DNA of 28,259 bases from Smittium culicis. Its lineage: Eukaryota > Kickxellomycota > Harpellomycetes > Harpellales > Legeriomycetaceae. Position numbers and translations under genes: made by a program. The notes under the pieces are model-generated. The model had not been told where the DNA came from and ran no database searches. It worked only from the letters and a program-made list of their open reading frames with translations. The first letter of the stretch is position 1. Every line of letters starts with the position of its first letter. The stretch spans positions 1 through 28,259 of the forward strand of contig LSSN01000094.1 of assembly GCA_001970855.1 (NCBI GenBank), in the 5' to 3' direction. Of the stretch, positions 10,169-21,414 are shown piece by piece.

Positions 10169-13100
10169 ATCCATGCACCACTTTGCAAATTATCTCTCTA
10201 TTTATTAAAAGAAAGCAATTTCGCTAGATCTAGCTCTATTTTTTTATCTGTAACCACACATCTCCTCCTCCCTCCTATTGTTATATCCGATATTCCCATC
10301 TCTTGTTATTTAGATTGCAAATGATATATTACTTCTACAAAACCCATTTTTTTTATCCATAATTTAGCTTTTTTATTTTTCCTCCTCAATATACATAATA
10401 TATACCTTGCATATACTTTTACTTGTTTGATCAATATATTATACCTTACTCGATCTCATCTTTTATTTTTTTCCCCCTTCAACTACTAAAAATCATTTAT
10501 TTGATGTTTTTAGCAAATATTATTTTACTAATCTAATATAGCTATTGTATTTAATCGCAAAATCAAAATCAAAACAAACGTATAAATCATTGTTAGCGTG
10601 ATCTTGCACGCGTTTACAGCTTAATTTCATTATAAAACTTCCTGTCCAAAAAATAATATAGCGAGTAAATGAGCAATCGAGCAATCGAGCTATAAATCAT
10701 CATACATAAAGCCTCTTTGATCGATTTGGTTTTATACTTGCTCGCGAGTATAGATTTTGCAAAAAAAAAAAAAAAGGATACCTCATCACGACCCCCCCTC
10801 GCCAACACTACGCATTCACCCCTCAAAAAAAAGATATATCAACTATACTGTATACACGAGTATTTATCATTGTCTAATGCATATAAAATAAAGAAAATAC
10901 TAAAAATAAGGCAATATAAGGTTGTTTTTTTTTGCTTATAAAACAATGCATAATCTAATAAAAAAATTATGCGAGGGTATGTCAAAGCTGTATTATAAAA
11001 TTGCTAATATTATAGTAATAATATGGCGTGCAGAAAACCCAACAGGAAATTCACAAATCATTGCTAAGCAGAGTGTATTCGCGAATAAGTTTTTTTTTCT
11101 ATTTTTTTTTGTTAAGCCTCCAGTTGCACAAATTCTTATCAGTCAGTATTAGCTCATGCAAATCAAATTATACTTATTCTGAATGGTCTATTGGAGGAGG
11201 TGTTCCATCCTAATAGTCAAATAACACACATCCATGAAACACGGCACTGCTGCTGTCATCTTATATTTGCTCTCCATCGAAAATATACAAGTATATGCTT
11301 ATGTGTATACATGGAATCAGCTTGGATAATTCGTAAAAAAAATTAAATCAATACTATATAAAAATACGCGACATCATTTCAGCTCTGCTTTTTTTTTTAT
11401 TTCATAATTATTAAAATATATAAACTGGACAACCATTATGAATATAATTTAATAATTTGACCAAAAAATAAAAAGAGAGAAAATATCGAGGTAAATTTAT
11501 GAATATTGATAAAACTACTTAAAAAATAGAATAAAACCGAGAATGAATTGAAGTCAAATATAAAAACATTTACACTTTAATAAAAAATTCAAAATAAAAT
11601 TCAAATAATTTTAAAAAGTAAATTAGTAGTTGGTAAATGAATAGCTATAAATAAGATAAAATCCAAGTTGAAATGATAAAAAGTAAAAAAAAAAAAAGAT
11701 GATAACTTGTTAATTTTTGGCAAAAAAAAAGGGATGAGAAACTAAAACATCAATCACCAATCAATAATTATCTGAATTCTTGTAAATGAAATCACTTCAG
11801 TGCTTTCGCTTTGTTTTTTTTTTTACCAACTTTGATTAAAATTTTACACACTATTTTAAAAAGCAACTGTACCTTATCTTTATTCAAATACAATCTAATC
11901 ATCGCCCATATTTAGTGTCTTATAATGCTTCTAAATCACCTTATTTCTATAAAAATACAATTACAGCACTTTTCCCCTTGTGGAAAAATACCTAAAGTCA
12001 CAATATTTAACATCGTCACTATCGAATTGACTTTACTTTACTAAAACACAAACAATAAAAAAAATTCATCACATTGACCATCGATTATTCACCTCATTGT
12101 AGTTAAGCCTTAGTTTAATTCTTATATCTCTTTAATTATTTATAATTGTATTTGTTTTTAACTAAATAATCAAAAAAAAATTATTTATTAAATTTAATAA
12201 AAATTTTCGAAAATTAAGGGTCCTGATAATATTTTCTAAATTTACTCATCAATTCGGCGTTATCATATTGACTAGAATATTATTTCTCAAACAAAAAATC
12301 CAAATACTTTTAATTGTAGTAGAATTGTGGTTGTTTTATTTACAATCAGCTATCTTCTCCCCAGCTAGACACGCCTGATATTTTTTTTTAACATATTATC
12401 TGTCTATACTCATGACGAAATTTGAATTTATCATATAACTTATAAATAAATTAATTTTTATTAAAAATCTTATTTGATACAAATTACACCTATAGCCTCA
12501 TATTAGAGACCGAATTATCATAGCCTTCTTATTATTAAAAAGATTTTATTTCAGCTAAATAATAAACGAAATACATATCATTTTTTGTAAATTATAAATT
12601 GTTGATAATAATTATAATTGAGTGTTAAAGCAATTTTTTATAATTATTTTTCTATATTTAAATTTAGTAAATTATAATGTTACAAAAAAAATTTTTTTGC
12701 ATAAATTATTATTTATAATATACGAGTTATATTAAAAAAGGAATAATGATTAGAAATACATAATTCCTATCACATAAATTATAGCCAAATTAAATTATGA
12801 CCTCTTAATTATGTGGGAAATTTTTAAATAACAATATTGCCATATAGCTTGGCACAGAAAATTTATGTGTGAGAAAGTGCTATTTGAATTACAGCATCAA
12901 TTTTAATAATACTAATTAAAACACATCTCTTGTCTTATAAATATTAAGGGATCTTGTAATAATGAGAAGTTAAGCTTTAATTTTTAATTTTTATGATTAA
13001 CAAGGTATTTTGTACTTTAATAATTTAATCTTAGTTTAAATCATTTAATTCTAAACATAATTTTTTTAAAATTTTATTTTACATTTTCTACATGCTATAT

Positions 13101-16082
13101 AATTTTTTCATCAGCCTATAATAGAGATATTAATGCACTAAAGACTTTTGAGTATACAAGTTAACAAACAGCATGTATAAATCATAAATTAATACATTTA
13201 ATTACATTTATTCATTTAAAATCGCTGCTAAATTTCTGATTCTCTTATAGTTTTTATATAAATTTTTAGCAGAGATTGACTAAGGATAAACTCTAGTTAT
13301 TTTATTTAGATTAAATAACCAACTTTTTTTTTCTCACAGAATGCTTAATTATATACATGTGACTATGCATTGGAGCTTTTTACACAACAGTTTTTTTTGC
13401 ATCAAATAAAAACCTTTATTACAACTAAATTCTAAATTTTTGAGATCAAAAAGACCCTGTAAATAAATATTCCATAAAAAAATTAAATTTAGATTCCCAG
13501 AATATTAAATTTGACTGAATATACTCAACTGATTAGAATATACTATTTATAGAAATCTACTAAATTTAAGAGGTATTACTTTTTAACTTTTCTGAAGCTA
13601 ATAACAAATTCTCCTATAGCGAACTCTATGATAATTTCAGAAATAAAAAAAAACTCTTACAAACCATCAGTCGAATACAATAAAGTAAAATTCATATTTT
13701 CTGTATTATTTTCATCATTTTGAATTTTTATAAATGATGAAGTTGTATTAATGAAAGATAATCTAATTCAGACTAATAAATATAAAGCATTTTTATGTGT
13801 AAATATGGTTAATGTTGTAATAACCTCTTTAATTTATCTTTTTTATTCGCTGATGAATTTTTTAAAAAGTTTAACCATTTATGTCTCTCTATTTTTAATT
13901 TTACTTAGCTATATAGTAAAAATATATTATGAAACGACATTCTTTATTGAAAGAAGCTTTATTATATGTTTATTATAAATTGGAAATAGAAATAGATATT
14001 TAAAAACATACAGAGGCATTTACTTGTAAAAACATACTTTTTTAATTGTTGGTTTATAGGTATACTAAAGAGGGCCATAGAAAAATAATTATAAACATTC
14101 TACGAATTTTAGTGTTTTGGATCAGCATCTAATTTAGTTTTAAATAAATTTAATAATCATCTTATAAATAAATTTAAACCCCATATTGAAATTTGATGTT
14201 TATATAATGTCTATTCAAATGATTAAAATAAAATATAGTCACTTTTAAAAGAGTGGATAAATAAAGTGGAGATTTATTATATATATATATCCTGATGTCC
14301 AAAAAAAAAATAAATAAAGATAAAAATAAAATAGTAGATATTACCAAAGGCAAAAAAAAAATATAAGTTTATAGATAAAAATAGGTTTTATTTTATGCTC
14401 AAAAAATTTATGAATTGTTTATAAATGGCATCAGTATGATTACATCCATCACTGTTATAATATATAACACGGTAATATTTAAAGGTATTTACGTATACCT
14501 GCTTTAAAATTCAAGATTTTCTTGGATAATAATTAAAACATATTAACAACCCATGCTTTACACTATTAATGTTTAATTTTACTTAACAGTATTAAAACAA
14601 AATATATTTTAAGCTATTAAATGGGAAAAGTGTTGAAATTTTTTTGAGAAAATCTTATATTAAAAAGATAATTTTTCAAAAACAAAGATAATCACTCGCT
14701 ATAAATGAGAATAAGCTTGATTTTGAAAATCTAGTATTATCGCTTTTATTTCCATAAATAATTTGAGTATAAAATGAATATTTTTATATGCAAAAACTAT
14801 TCAGTCGTAGTTCTAATAGATTTCAATGACGAATAATTGAATTTGATATTAATATTAAATATGAATGGAAATGGCTAATATTATTAATATGCACAAATTG
14901 TATTACTCTCATTTGAAAGATTAATTTCATAGATAAAAGATTTAAATCAAAAAGAGAAAAATTTCATTATAAAATAAGCATTCTTGGACATTTAAATATC
15001 TATCTAAAAATATCAAAAATCCCAATAAAATTAAAAACGAGGTTTTAATTATGTAATCGATCTATTATACTTAAAAATATAGAAATAATCAGCATTATTC
15101 TTAAATTAGTATAAACAAAAAAACCCCCGAATAAATCGTGCGAAAAGCAATTTATTAGCTATATTTATAATTCCCATATAATACATTCTAATTTTGATAA
15201 AAATTAAACAAAGATGCGTAAAAATAGTAATGTATTTTTTTTAAATCTATTCTCTTTATTTTTTGATTGTTTATAGCTAATTTGCAAAAATTATTACAAT
15301 TACCAAAAAAAAAAAAATACATAATGAGAAAATCTATAAATAATTTCTATGATATTTTTATTTACTGAAAAAAATATATATTTAGTTTATAGTAAATTTT
15401 TAATAAATTACGCTTTAGTCACAAATTCGTCCATAATATGAATATGATTTTTAAAGATTGAAAGCTGATGGAATAAATACTTTATAACCAGTGTATTAAA
15501 TAAATTTATTTGTGGATTTAATATACTTTTTCATTATAAAGATAAAGGGCGTTGAATAATACATTTTTCTCAGAGATGAAAAAAATTACAAAAGCTTAAT
15601 ACATGAATAACTAAAAAAAATGTGAGTTATATTTAAAATATGTGACAAAACAAGATTTTAAATGCAAATTTTTTATTTATTATCGATAAATAATTCGCTC
15701 ACGTCCTTAATGTAAACATAAATAAAAATATTTATTTCTCAATATATTAATCATATACTGCTATTGGTTGAATAGTAATTCACAGAATGAAGATAAAAAC
15801 TAATAAAAATACTATGCGTGAATATCATAATCCCATATATGAATCATTTCTAAATTTATTGGGTTATGATTTGTTCTGATTATAATAAAACATGAATTTA
15901 GATTGAGAATAAAATTTTTTGAAACTTTTTAAGAAATAAATAAATAATCTTGGATAGGATTTGGCAAGTTATTTCCAAGTAAAACGGGGAATACAATATT
16001 TATATCTGCTATCATTTTTATTAAGCGATGATATGAGTAGTTTTCAAATAAAAAATGTTATAATTAATCGATCTCTTTAATG
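10169..16082. other. Long AT-rich gene-free stretch
   Basis: Nearly 6 kb with stops in every frame and many A/T homopolymers. Near 10776-10828 a poly(A) run adjoins a C-rich patch (gaccccccctcgcc). A tandem gagcaatc pair lies near 10671, a TA microsatellite at about 14277-14290, and an 8-bp inverted repeat (ctgctaaa / tttagcag) near 13225 and 13268. The frame at 13751-13978 is an AT-composition artefact. I see no gene or RNA. Confidence 0.5.
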
Positions 16083-16328
16083 CGAATATTAATTTATATT
16101 ATACGAGGTGAGGAGAAATATTAAGTGTTACCATATTATTGGATAAAACTAAACCGAAAATTACAAGCCGTTAAAAGTAAAGTGAATTAAAGTGAAATAA
16201 TAAAATATTTATATTATAGAATGTTTAGTACACGTTAGTGTTATCCTTATCATCTTTCGGCATAGGTAATTTGGTATTGGGTGGGTGGGAGTTAATATTT
16301 CTCCTCTTATAATATAAATTAATATTCG
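16083..16328. repeat. DIRS internal complementary region and its outer-end partner
   Basis: The segment 16292-16328 is nearly the exact reverse complement of 16083-16124. The match covers cgaatattaatttatatta and gaggagaaatattaa, with about five extra bases (cgaggt area) in the outer copy. In DIRS-1 the internal complementary region pairs with element ends to template a full-length circle; that role here is inferred from position and sequence. Confidence 0.7.
16105..16262 (+). repeat. DIRS inverted terminal repeat, low-coordinate copy
   Basis: It starts gaggtg and includes the blocks agtgttaccat, ttattggat, aaactaaacc and gttatcctta. These reappear in the same order in the reverse complement of 21256-21414. 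Confidence 0.8.
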
Positions 16329-16381
16329 TTTTAAAGAGTTCGATTAATTATGAAATTATAGTTCAGAGGAGACATATTAAG

Positions 16382-18080
16382 TTACTCCAAATTTAAAATC
16401 GACTCCGTCAAGTTATTCGAAGAATTTCTTGAGAGTCGATAATACGTATCAAAGATTGTATAGTTCGACCAAAAGGCGTGAGAAACTATATCATCTGATG
16501 ATACTCCGGCGTTGGCGGCTAAGGTAGCACCGATTGCTCTCCCTTTGGGGATTGGTGCTTCAGGGTCGCGGCGTATTAGGTCCGATATCGTGTGGATATA
16601 TCTTGTTATACTATCTACTGATAGAGGTTTTGAGGTATCATTGACATACCTGATAAGCCTATTAACTACCCAGTTGCTATTGTTAGCATGAGGCGTTGGG
16701 CAAAGATTGACTGCTATCTTTTCCTTGTATACCATATATGCATTAACTGGGCATAATATTTTATCGGTGTGGGGGTTGATCTGGCATGGTTTTTCAATCG
16801 GGCGGCCACCTCGTTTTTCTTTAGGGGCTACNNNNNNNNNNNNNNNNNNNNNNNNNNNNNNNNNNNNNNNNNNNNNNNNNNNNNNNNNNNNNNNNNNNNN
16901 NNNNNNNNNNNNNNNNNNNNNNNNNNNNNNNNNNNNNNNNNNNNNNNNNNNNNNNNNNTCAAGTTATTCGAAGAATTTCTTGAGAGTCGATAATACGTAT
17001 CAAAGATTGTATAGTTCGACCAAAAGGCGTGAGAAACTATATCATCTGATGATACTCCGGCGTTGGCGGCTAAGGTAGCACCGATTGCTCTCCCTTTGGG
17101 GATTGGTGCTTCAGGGTCGCGGCGTATTAGGTCCGATATCGTGTGGATATATCTTGTTATACTATCTACTGATAGAGGTTTTGAGGTATCATTGACATAC
17201 CTGATAAGCCTATTAACTACCCAGTTGCTATTGTTAGCATGAGGCGTTGGGCAAAGATTGACTGCTATCTTTTCCTTGTATACCATATATGCATTAACTG
17301 GGCATAATATTTTATCGGTGTGGGGGTTGATCTGGCATGGTTTTTCAATCGGGCGGCCACCTCGTTTTTCTTTAGGGGCTACTATCACTAGGTTTAGTAC
17401 CCCTTGGTCGATATGACTGCGCTGGTCGTCGATCCTATGGATGTCGCTGGCTCGGAGGAAACCTGTTACTGGTAGCAACCAGCAAAGTTTTGCTGTGATT
17501 TGTTTAACCGTAAGGGTAGAGTTTTGACCCCATTCTCGAAGTAATTTGATAACCGGTGATATATCCATGACAGGTCTGATGAACGATTTAATTGAATTTT
17601 CATCCAATGATTTGATAAATTCTGAGAACATTGGATGGGCGGCTAGCTCGACTGGATTATCTGATAGCTGTAGAATCGCTGACTTGTAGGTCTTGATTGA
17701 TCCCACATTTGAGCTTATCCACAGTGTAAATTTCCGCCAGGTAGTTGATGACTTGAGGCGCAGAAATTGGCGTAGATATCTTGTTTGAGATTCTCCAGTA
17801 TAGAAAGCGCTGCTGGATAGAACTGTACCTGGATCTACGGCGGACACGTCGTTGGTTGGAAACGATAAAATCAATGGCATAAGTTCCGAGACCTTGCGTT
17901 TCGAGGAAACGCCGCTGATCTTCCAGGACATCAAGCTCCAGTGCTTATTTTCCGAGAGTGACGATTTTCCGCTTTTAGGGTCCCTAATCACTGTTTTCGC
18001 TTGAAGTATCAACGGTTGAGCGACATAGAGTGGATTCAGATCCGGGAACCATATTGCTGACTTCCACATTGGAGTTACTA
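16382..18080 (-). CDS. DIRS tyrosine recombinase (interrupted by an assembly gap)
   Basis: The minus-strand frame runs from the LVTPMWKSAIWFPDL block (about 18075) down to the gap at 16958. Its continuation past the gap flank ends at TAA 16382-16384 after YYRLSRNSSNNL plus nine residues. It belongs to the tyrosine recombinases, which integrate the circular DIRS intermediate. Catalytic candidates are Arg in TGFLRAS, Lys in VAPKEKR, Arg in PKGRAIG, His in VSHAFW, and Tyr in DTYYRLS. The usual box-II His reads Pro (PKGR), so either Lys substitutes or the site is altered. Upstream the frame is open to 18330 and overlaps the RNase H frames, but residues there are better explained as frame-shifted RT/RNase H tail. 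This is the best preserved part of the element. Confidence 0.8.
16408..16831. repeat. 424-bp direct repeat, copy 1 (left gap flank)
   Basis: Identical to 16959-17382 at a constant offset of 551 bases, ending exactly at the run of N. The copies abut both sides of the gap, so this is probably one genomic sequence represented twice by the assembly. Confidence 0.9.
16832..16958. other. Assembly gap (127 N)
   Basis: 127 unresolved bases. Because the flanks are identical, the gap is likely an unmerged contig overlap and not missing DNA. Removing it with one flank copy leaves a single continuous recombinase frame. Confidence 0.97.
16959..17382. repeat. 424-bp direct repeat, copy 2 (right gap flank)
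   Basis: Second copy of 16408-16831. This copy is continuous with the upstream recombinase sequence (to 18080). Confidence 0.9.
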
Positions 18081-18600
18081 GTTTATTTTCAGTCGTTCTC
18101 TGCAGACCTTCTGAACCACCTGGGATATCAGATTCCAAGGTGGGCATTTGTAAGTGATGCTGAAATTGGATCATCTGTAGGCCAGAGGATTCTTTCCCAG
18201 TGTGTTGGTGTTCTGGAACCAGCTGAAATATATTTACACTTTCTTGTTCTTGTTTGAAGCGAACAGATCCAAATCGTGCGGTCCATATCGTGAGTCCAGC
18301 ATTGAGAATTATTCCTGGGATAAAGAACATTCTGTTTGGGCTGTCGCCTGCTTGGTGCGTCTACTGGATTCAGTGTAGATGTGACGTAAGTTACCTGATG
18401 GCGTGTGTTGGTCCTTAGGCAGTGCGACAAAAAATTTTCTGATATCCCCTACAGGTCTGAGGAAGTTGTTCCGCCAAATTTCTTGACGTAGGATAGGATA
18501 GTTGTGTTGTCTGAATAAAATAACACTGATCGACCAATCACACTCTTGGTTCTTCAGCGCATAATGCACCGTCGGTAGTTTTTTTGCATTTATGTGTATC

Positions 18601-18604
18601 ACCG
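18601..18604. repeat. 4-bp target duplication, left side of RNase H insertion
   Basis: ACCG here pairs with ACCG at 19054-19057. With one copy and the insertion removed, the minus-strand codons read in frame from ECIES into VIHIN, restoring a normal RNase H order. Confidence 0.6.
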
Positions 18605-19053
18605 TGTCAGGAACAAGAACAGAAGAAGTAAGACAGAAATTATCCAATAAAAGAAAGATATGAATAAACCAAGTGTTACTTTGGCAGTCAAGAGAATGCA
18701 ATATTTATTTAAAATTAAGACTTAAAGCTAAAACTAAGGCTAGAAATGAAAAGATAATTGTTGTCAGATGAGGAGACCAAAAAAAATAGGGAAAGTTGGG
18801 AGTATTTATATGTATTAAGTCAGTAAGAAGCACATGTAAAACATAGGAATGGTTCAGGTTAGAATAAATATTATAGTGTAGAATAAATTCTAACAAGGAA
18901 AATTCCGCAGCAAAAGCTTTGGGGATGTTTTATGAATAGTTTTTATGTTATTTGCTGGAATAAAATTGCAGGGGTAGCTTTATCATAGTTTTATTGTATC
19001 ACTAAATGTTTTATTGGCTGGAATAATTACACAGCAAAAAACGAGGTAAACCT
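18605..19053. mobile_element. 449-bp repeat element inserted in RNase H (copy A)
   Basis: Noncoding, AT-rich, and bounded by coding sequence on both sides, so its edges are well placed. Most of it is found in reverse complement at 26905-27281; the core (about 18716-18930) matches at most positions. Copy A has an extra internal imperfect duplication (a ctggaataa unit at about 18954 and 19016) that copy B has only once. The plus strand begins TGTCAGGAAC, as many LTRs begin TG, but the other end lacks CA. Read on the minus strand it starts GGTAGGTTT and ends with a pyrimidine tract, so it also looks intron-like. Element class is unresolved. Confidence 0.7.
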
Positions 19054-20821
19054 ACCGATTCAATACACTCTGCAAGTTGTGGACTCCATATTCCAGAGTA
19101 GGTGCGGGAGCCCACTACAATTCTCCATGCTGAATCGCTGGATTCAGTGAAGACCTCCAACTCTGGCAACAATGAGTGTCCGTTCTATGACAAAATTCGG
19201 CTCTTCCAGAAGGTCAGGTTCTGAATTGCTGGCTTCGTCAGAGTTACATTCGATGTCCATGAATTCGATATCGACAGAGTACTGTATTTTAGTTACAAGA
19301 TTCGTCGGAGCATGAATCTCACAGGTAGTAGAGCTACAGACATTGATTGGGTCTTCCCAATTAAACTCGACATACATCTCAGTGTTATCTTGCCAGCGTT
19401 CAGCAGTTTACTGCATCCTGGTCTTAGGTCCTTGATCTTTGTAGAAGTCAATTTTAGAGACAATTATCAAGTGTTGATTACCATAACGAGATTAGCGATT
19501 GACAGGGACGGGTTGATTGATGACTTCTCGGAGTTGACCTTGAATCCAAGATCTGAGAGTTTGGAGGACTAATCGAGTGTTTGCTCGCAAGCTTCTTTTG
19601 TATCTCGTAAGACAGTAAATCGTCCAGGTAGGCAGAAATTCTGATTACCTTCAATCTCGCCTAATCCAAAACCGGACTTACAATCTTTGTGAACACAAAC
19701 GATAGAGTGTGGAACTGAAAATAGCGGCCATTCCAGTGGAAGCGGAGATATTTTCTGCATTTCGTGCGGCAAATGAAATTCAGAGTCTTCATATTGAATT
19801 TTTGCTCCTCCATATGAATTTTGAGCTTTCGGGGATCTAATAAAGGTAAATTCCCCCAGACTTCTTGTATTACATAAATCTGGCTATAAAAGCCAGGATC
19901 TTTGAGATGTATCTTCTCCACTATGTTCTGAAACCATCGGCTATCCGTCAGTCTGGATCATGCCGACTTTAACATAGCGAGGTGTCACCCTACTGGGGGT
20001 TTTTCCTGTGTCACTATTGAAACACCCTTCCGCGGTCACGATCCCTTCCGCGAAAATTTGACTGGCAGTCAGAGTTTTTGTGACTTGAACCGGTTTCAGC
20101 GGAAGTTGCAGCACTGGTTGTCTGTGCAGTAAAATTGTTGCTTCTGTTCGAATAGTTGTTGTTCGAACTCTATTGGCGCTTAAGAAAGTAACCTGATACG
20201 TTGTAGCTTCGCTGCTGGTTTCTTTGCAATAAGGGAGCTCAACGCCTCTTGGTCTTTTAGCGGTTTTTTATCTGTATTGACGAGTTGAGTCGGTTTTTCA
20301 ATAATTTTGAGTCCCTTATAGAGGTTATAAAACCTTGATTGAGTTACTTAAGCGGCTACTTTAGATAGTAGAGCTCTCATAGTGATTGCAAACATGATCT
20401 CGGGACCCTCAGATGTGTCGATTCCTGGGCTGTCCTGGATTCTTCGGTGGATATAGTAGTCATTCGTTCTGGTTGCTTGAGCCAGATATACCTGAATTCC
20501 ATAAAATATAGTTCCAGCCTTCCCCACGGCGCTCGATGCTAAGTCGTTAAGTGAAGGTGTGTTATAGTTAGTCGAACTAGTCTTTGGGCAAAAGTGAATT
20601 GTAATCTTGAGTTTTTCTTCAGTCAGCGGTGATAGGAAGAAGCCCTCTTCAATCGATGGAAGCGCTTCAGTCTCAGGACTTGATCGCTGAGTGAAATATT
20701 ATTTACTATGTACTTGTAGAAAATTACTAAAAGAGGATATATTTTATTGCTAAAGAACATTATCAACAAAATTTATAGCTATTTATATTTATTTATTAAC
20801 ACTATTGAATTCAAGGAACTA

Positions 20822-20846
20822 TTCCAAGAATATCTTTTTCTTGGAA
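20822..20846. repeat. Perfect 9-bp hairpin
   Basis: TTCCAAGAA and TTCTTGGAA are separated by a 7-base loop, inside the LTR-like insertion. It could be an RNA structure in the ancestral retroelement transcript; no function is shown. Confidence 0.6.
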
Positions 20847-20857
20847 AATTGAACTTA

Positions 20858-20923
20858 TTGATTTACTAAGCAATTGATTATTAAGCAATTGATTACTAAG
20901 CAACTGATTACTAAGCATTTGAT
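20858..20923. repeat. 15-bp tandem repeat, four copies
   Basis: The unit is caattgattactaag with one or two changes per copy. It lies in the LTR-like insertion and explains the LLSNQ-repeat seen when the minus strand is translated. Confidence 0.85.
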
Positions 20924-21255
20924 TTATGGGGATTGTGAAAATCGAAAAGAATAATTTCCACTTTTCCTGAAATGTCTTGATTGGATCATGACATTCAGTG
21001 AGTTCTGGATAGGTAGTCAAGTCTATAATGGTATCCTTGTTGAAACATACTGATCCTCTGGTTCTTGTTTGCTCCCTCTTTCACGTAGGAGTTGTTGCAC
21101 CAGCTGAGTTAGTACCTTGAATTGTTCTTGGCTTTCAAGAGCTTGGGCGTCAGTTCCTTGGTCCACAGTTTTATATTTTTAAAGCAAATAAAATTTTAAA
21201 TTTCTTATGTATAAAAATTTTTAAGTTGAAAACCTTTATGCTGATAGAATAAATT

Positions 21256-21414
21256 TGCGAAAGAATAGATGGTAAGGATAACATAATCGTGTAATTTACA
21301 GTTTATATTATTAAAAATTTTTATGTTCATTTTATTCCACTTTAATTTTTTATTGACTTGTAATTGTTGGTTTAGTTTAATCCAATAAGATGGTAACACT
21401 AAATATGTCACCTC
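21256..21414 (-). repeat. DIRS inverted terminal repeat, high-coordinate copy
   Basis: The reverse complement contains gaggtg, agtgttaccat, ttattggat, aaactaaacc, attacaagt and gttatcctta in the same order as 16105-16262, with small indels. It marks the 5' end of the minus-strand element. Confidence 0.8.

Larger units (their letters stand above)
18105..20035 (-). pseudogene. DIRS reverse transcriptase / RNase H pseudogene
   Basis: Fragments occur in the expected order on the minus strand. They are: PGFYSQIYVIQ and QKFNMKTL (RT fingers, about 19750-19900); KYLRFHWNGRYFQF; VFTKIVSPVLD ending in an in-frame TAG (19661-19663); YLDD (19619-19630) in the next segment; DLGFKVNSEKSSINP in a shifted frame; SSLIGKTQSM and RFMLRRIL (thumb/connection, with stops); FTESSDSAW and TYSGIWSP (RNase H start, about 19060-19155); and, after a 449-bp insertion, VIHINAKKLPTVHYALKN. 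Further on come VTYVTSTLNPVDAPSRR (RNase H end) and DLDLFASNKNKKV plus CPPWNLI, resembling the DIRS methyltransferase-like segment. Between QKFNMKTL and KYLRF the catalytic LKDA block is missing, and the LPFGLS block before VFTK is also deleted. At least three frameshifts and several stops make it non-functional. Confidence 0.82.
20671..20993 (-). mobile_element. 323-bp LTR-like insertion inside DIRS gag
   Basis: TTCAG flanks it at 20666-20670 and 20994-20998 (the next base also matches, so the duplication may be 6 bp). Excision with one copy removed restores the gag frame from PELTE to ALPSIEE. On the minus strand it starts TGTCATGATCC, carries TATA-like and AATAAA motifs, and ends CTGAGA, not CA. 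Size, TG start and 5-bp duplication suit a solo LTR with a mutated end. It contains a tandem 15-bp repeat and a perfect hairpin. Confidence 0.6.
20180..21166 (-). pseudogene. DIRS gag-like ORF, interrupted and frameshifted
   Basis: The minus-strand reading begins near 21166 (GTG where an ATG would be expected) with the Gln-rich VDQGTDAQALESQEQF and LTQLVQQLLRER. It shifts frame near 21035 to DLTTYPELTE and is broken by a 323-bp insertion. It resumes with EALPSIEEGFFLSPL, KAGTIFYGIQVYLAQATR and YYIHRRIQDSPG, meets a TAA at 20348-20350, continues in frame through QDEALSSLIAKKPAAK-like sequence (read DQEALSSLIAKKPAAK), and ends at TAA 20180-20182. Position upstream of RT and the GIQ..LAQATR..YY.HRRI pattern support a DIRS gag-like protein. 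The assignment rests on family memory and context, not on a profile search. Confidence 0.6.
16083..21414 (-). mobile_element. Decayed DIRS-type retrotransposon with nested insertions
   Basis: On the minus strand the order is gag-like ORF, reverse transcriptase, RNase H, a methyltransferase-like tail, then a tyrosine recombinase. That is the DIRS order, and there is no DDE integrase. Inverted terminal repeats (16105-16262 and 21256-21414) match over most of about 155 bp. An internal complementary region at 16292-16328 matches the outer left end. These are structural hallmarks of DIRS elements, which insert through recombination of a circular intermediate and leave no target duplication. The copy is dead as a unit: gag and RT carry stops and frameshifts, RT lacks catalytic blocks, and two other insertions interrupt it. 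An assembly gap with a duplicated flank inflates its length. Confidence 0.85.

Noticed and set aside
10776..10828. Poly(A) beside a C-rich patch as a second retrocopy
   Set aside because: No flanking duplication and no AATAAA in the right place were found.
13751..13978. 75-codon hydrophobic frame that could pass as a membrane peptide
   Set aside because: Its Phe/Ile/Leu/Tyr richness follows from AT composition, and it sits alone in a gene-free stretch.
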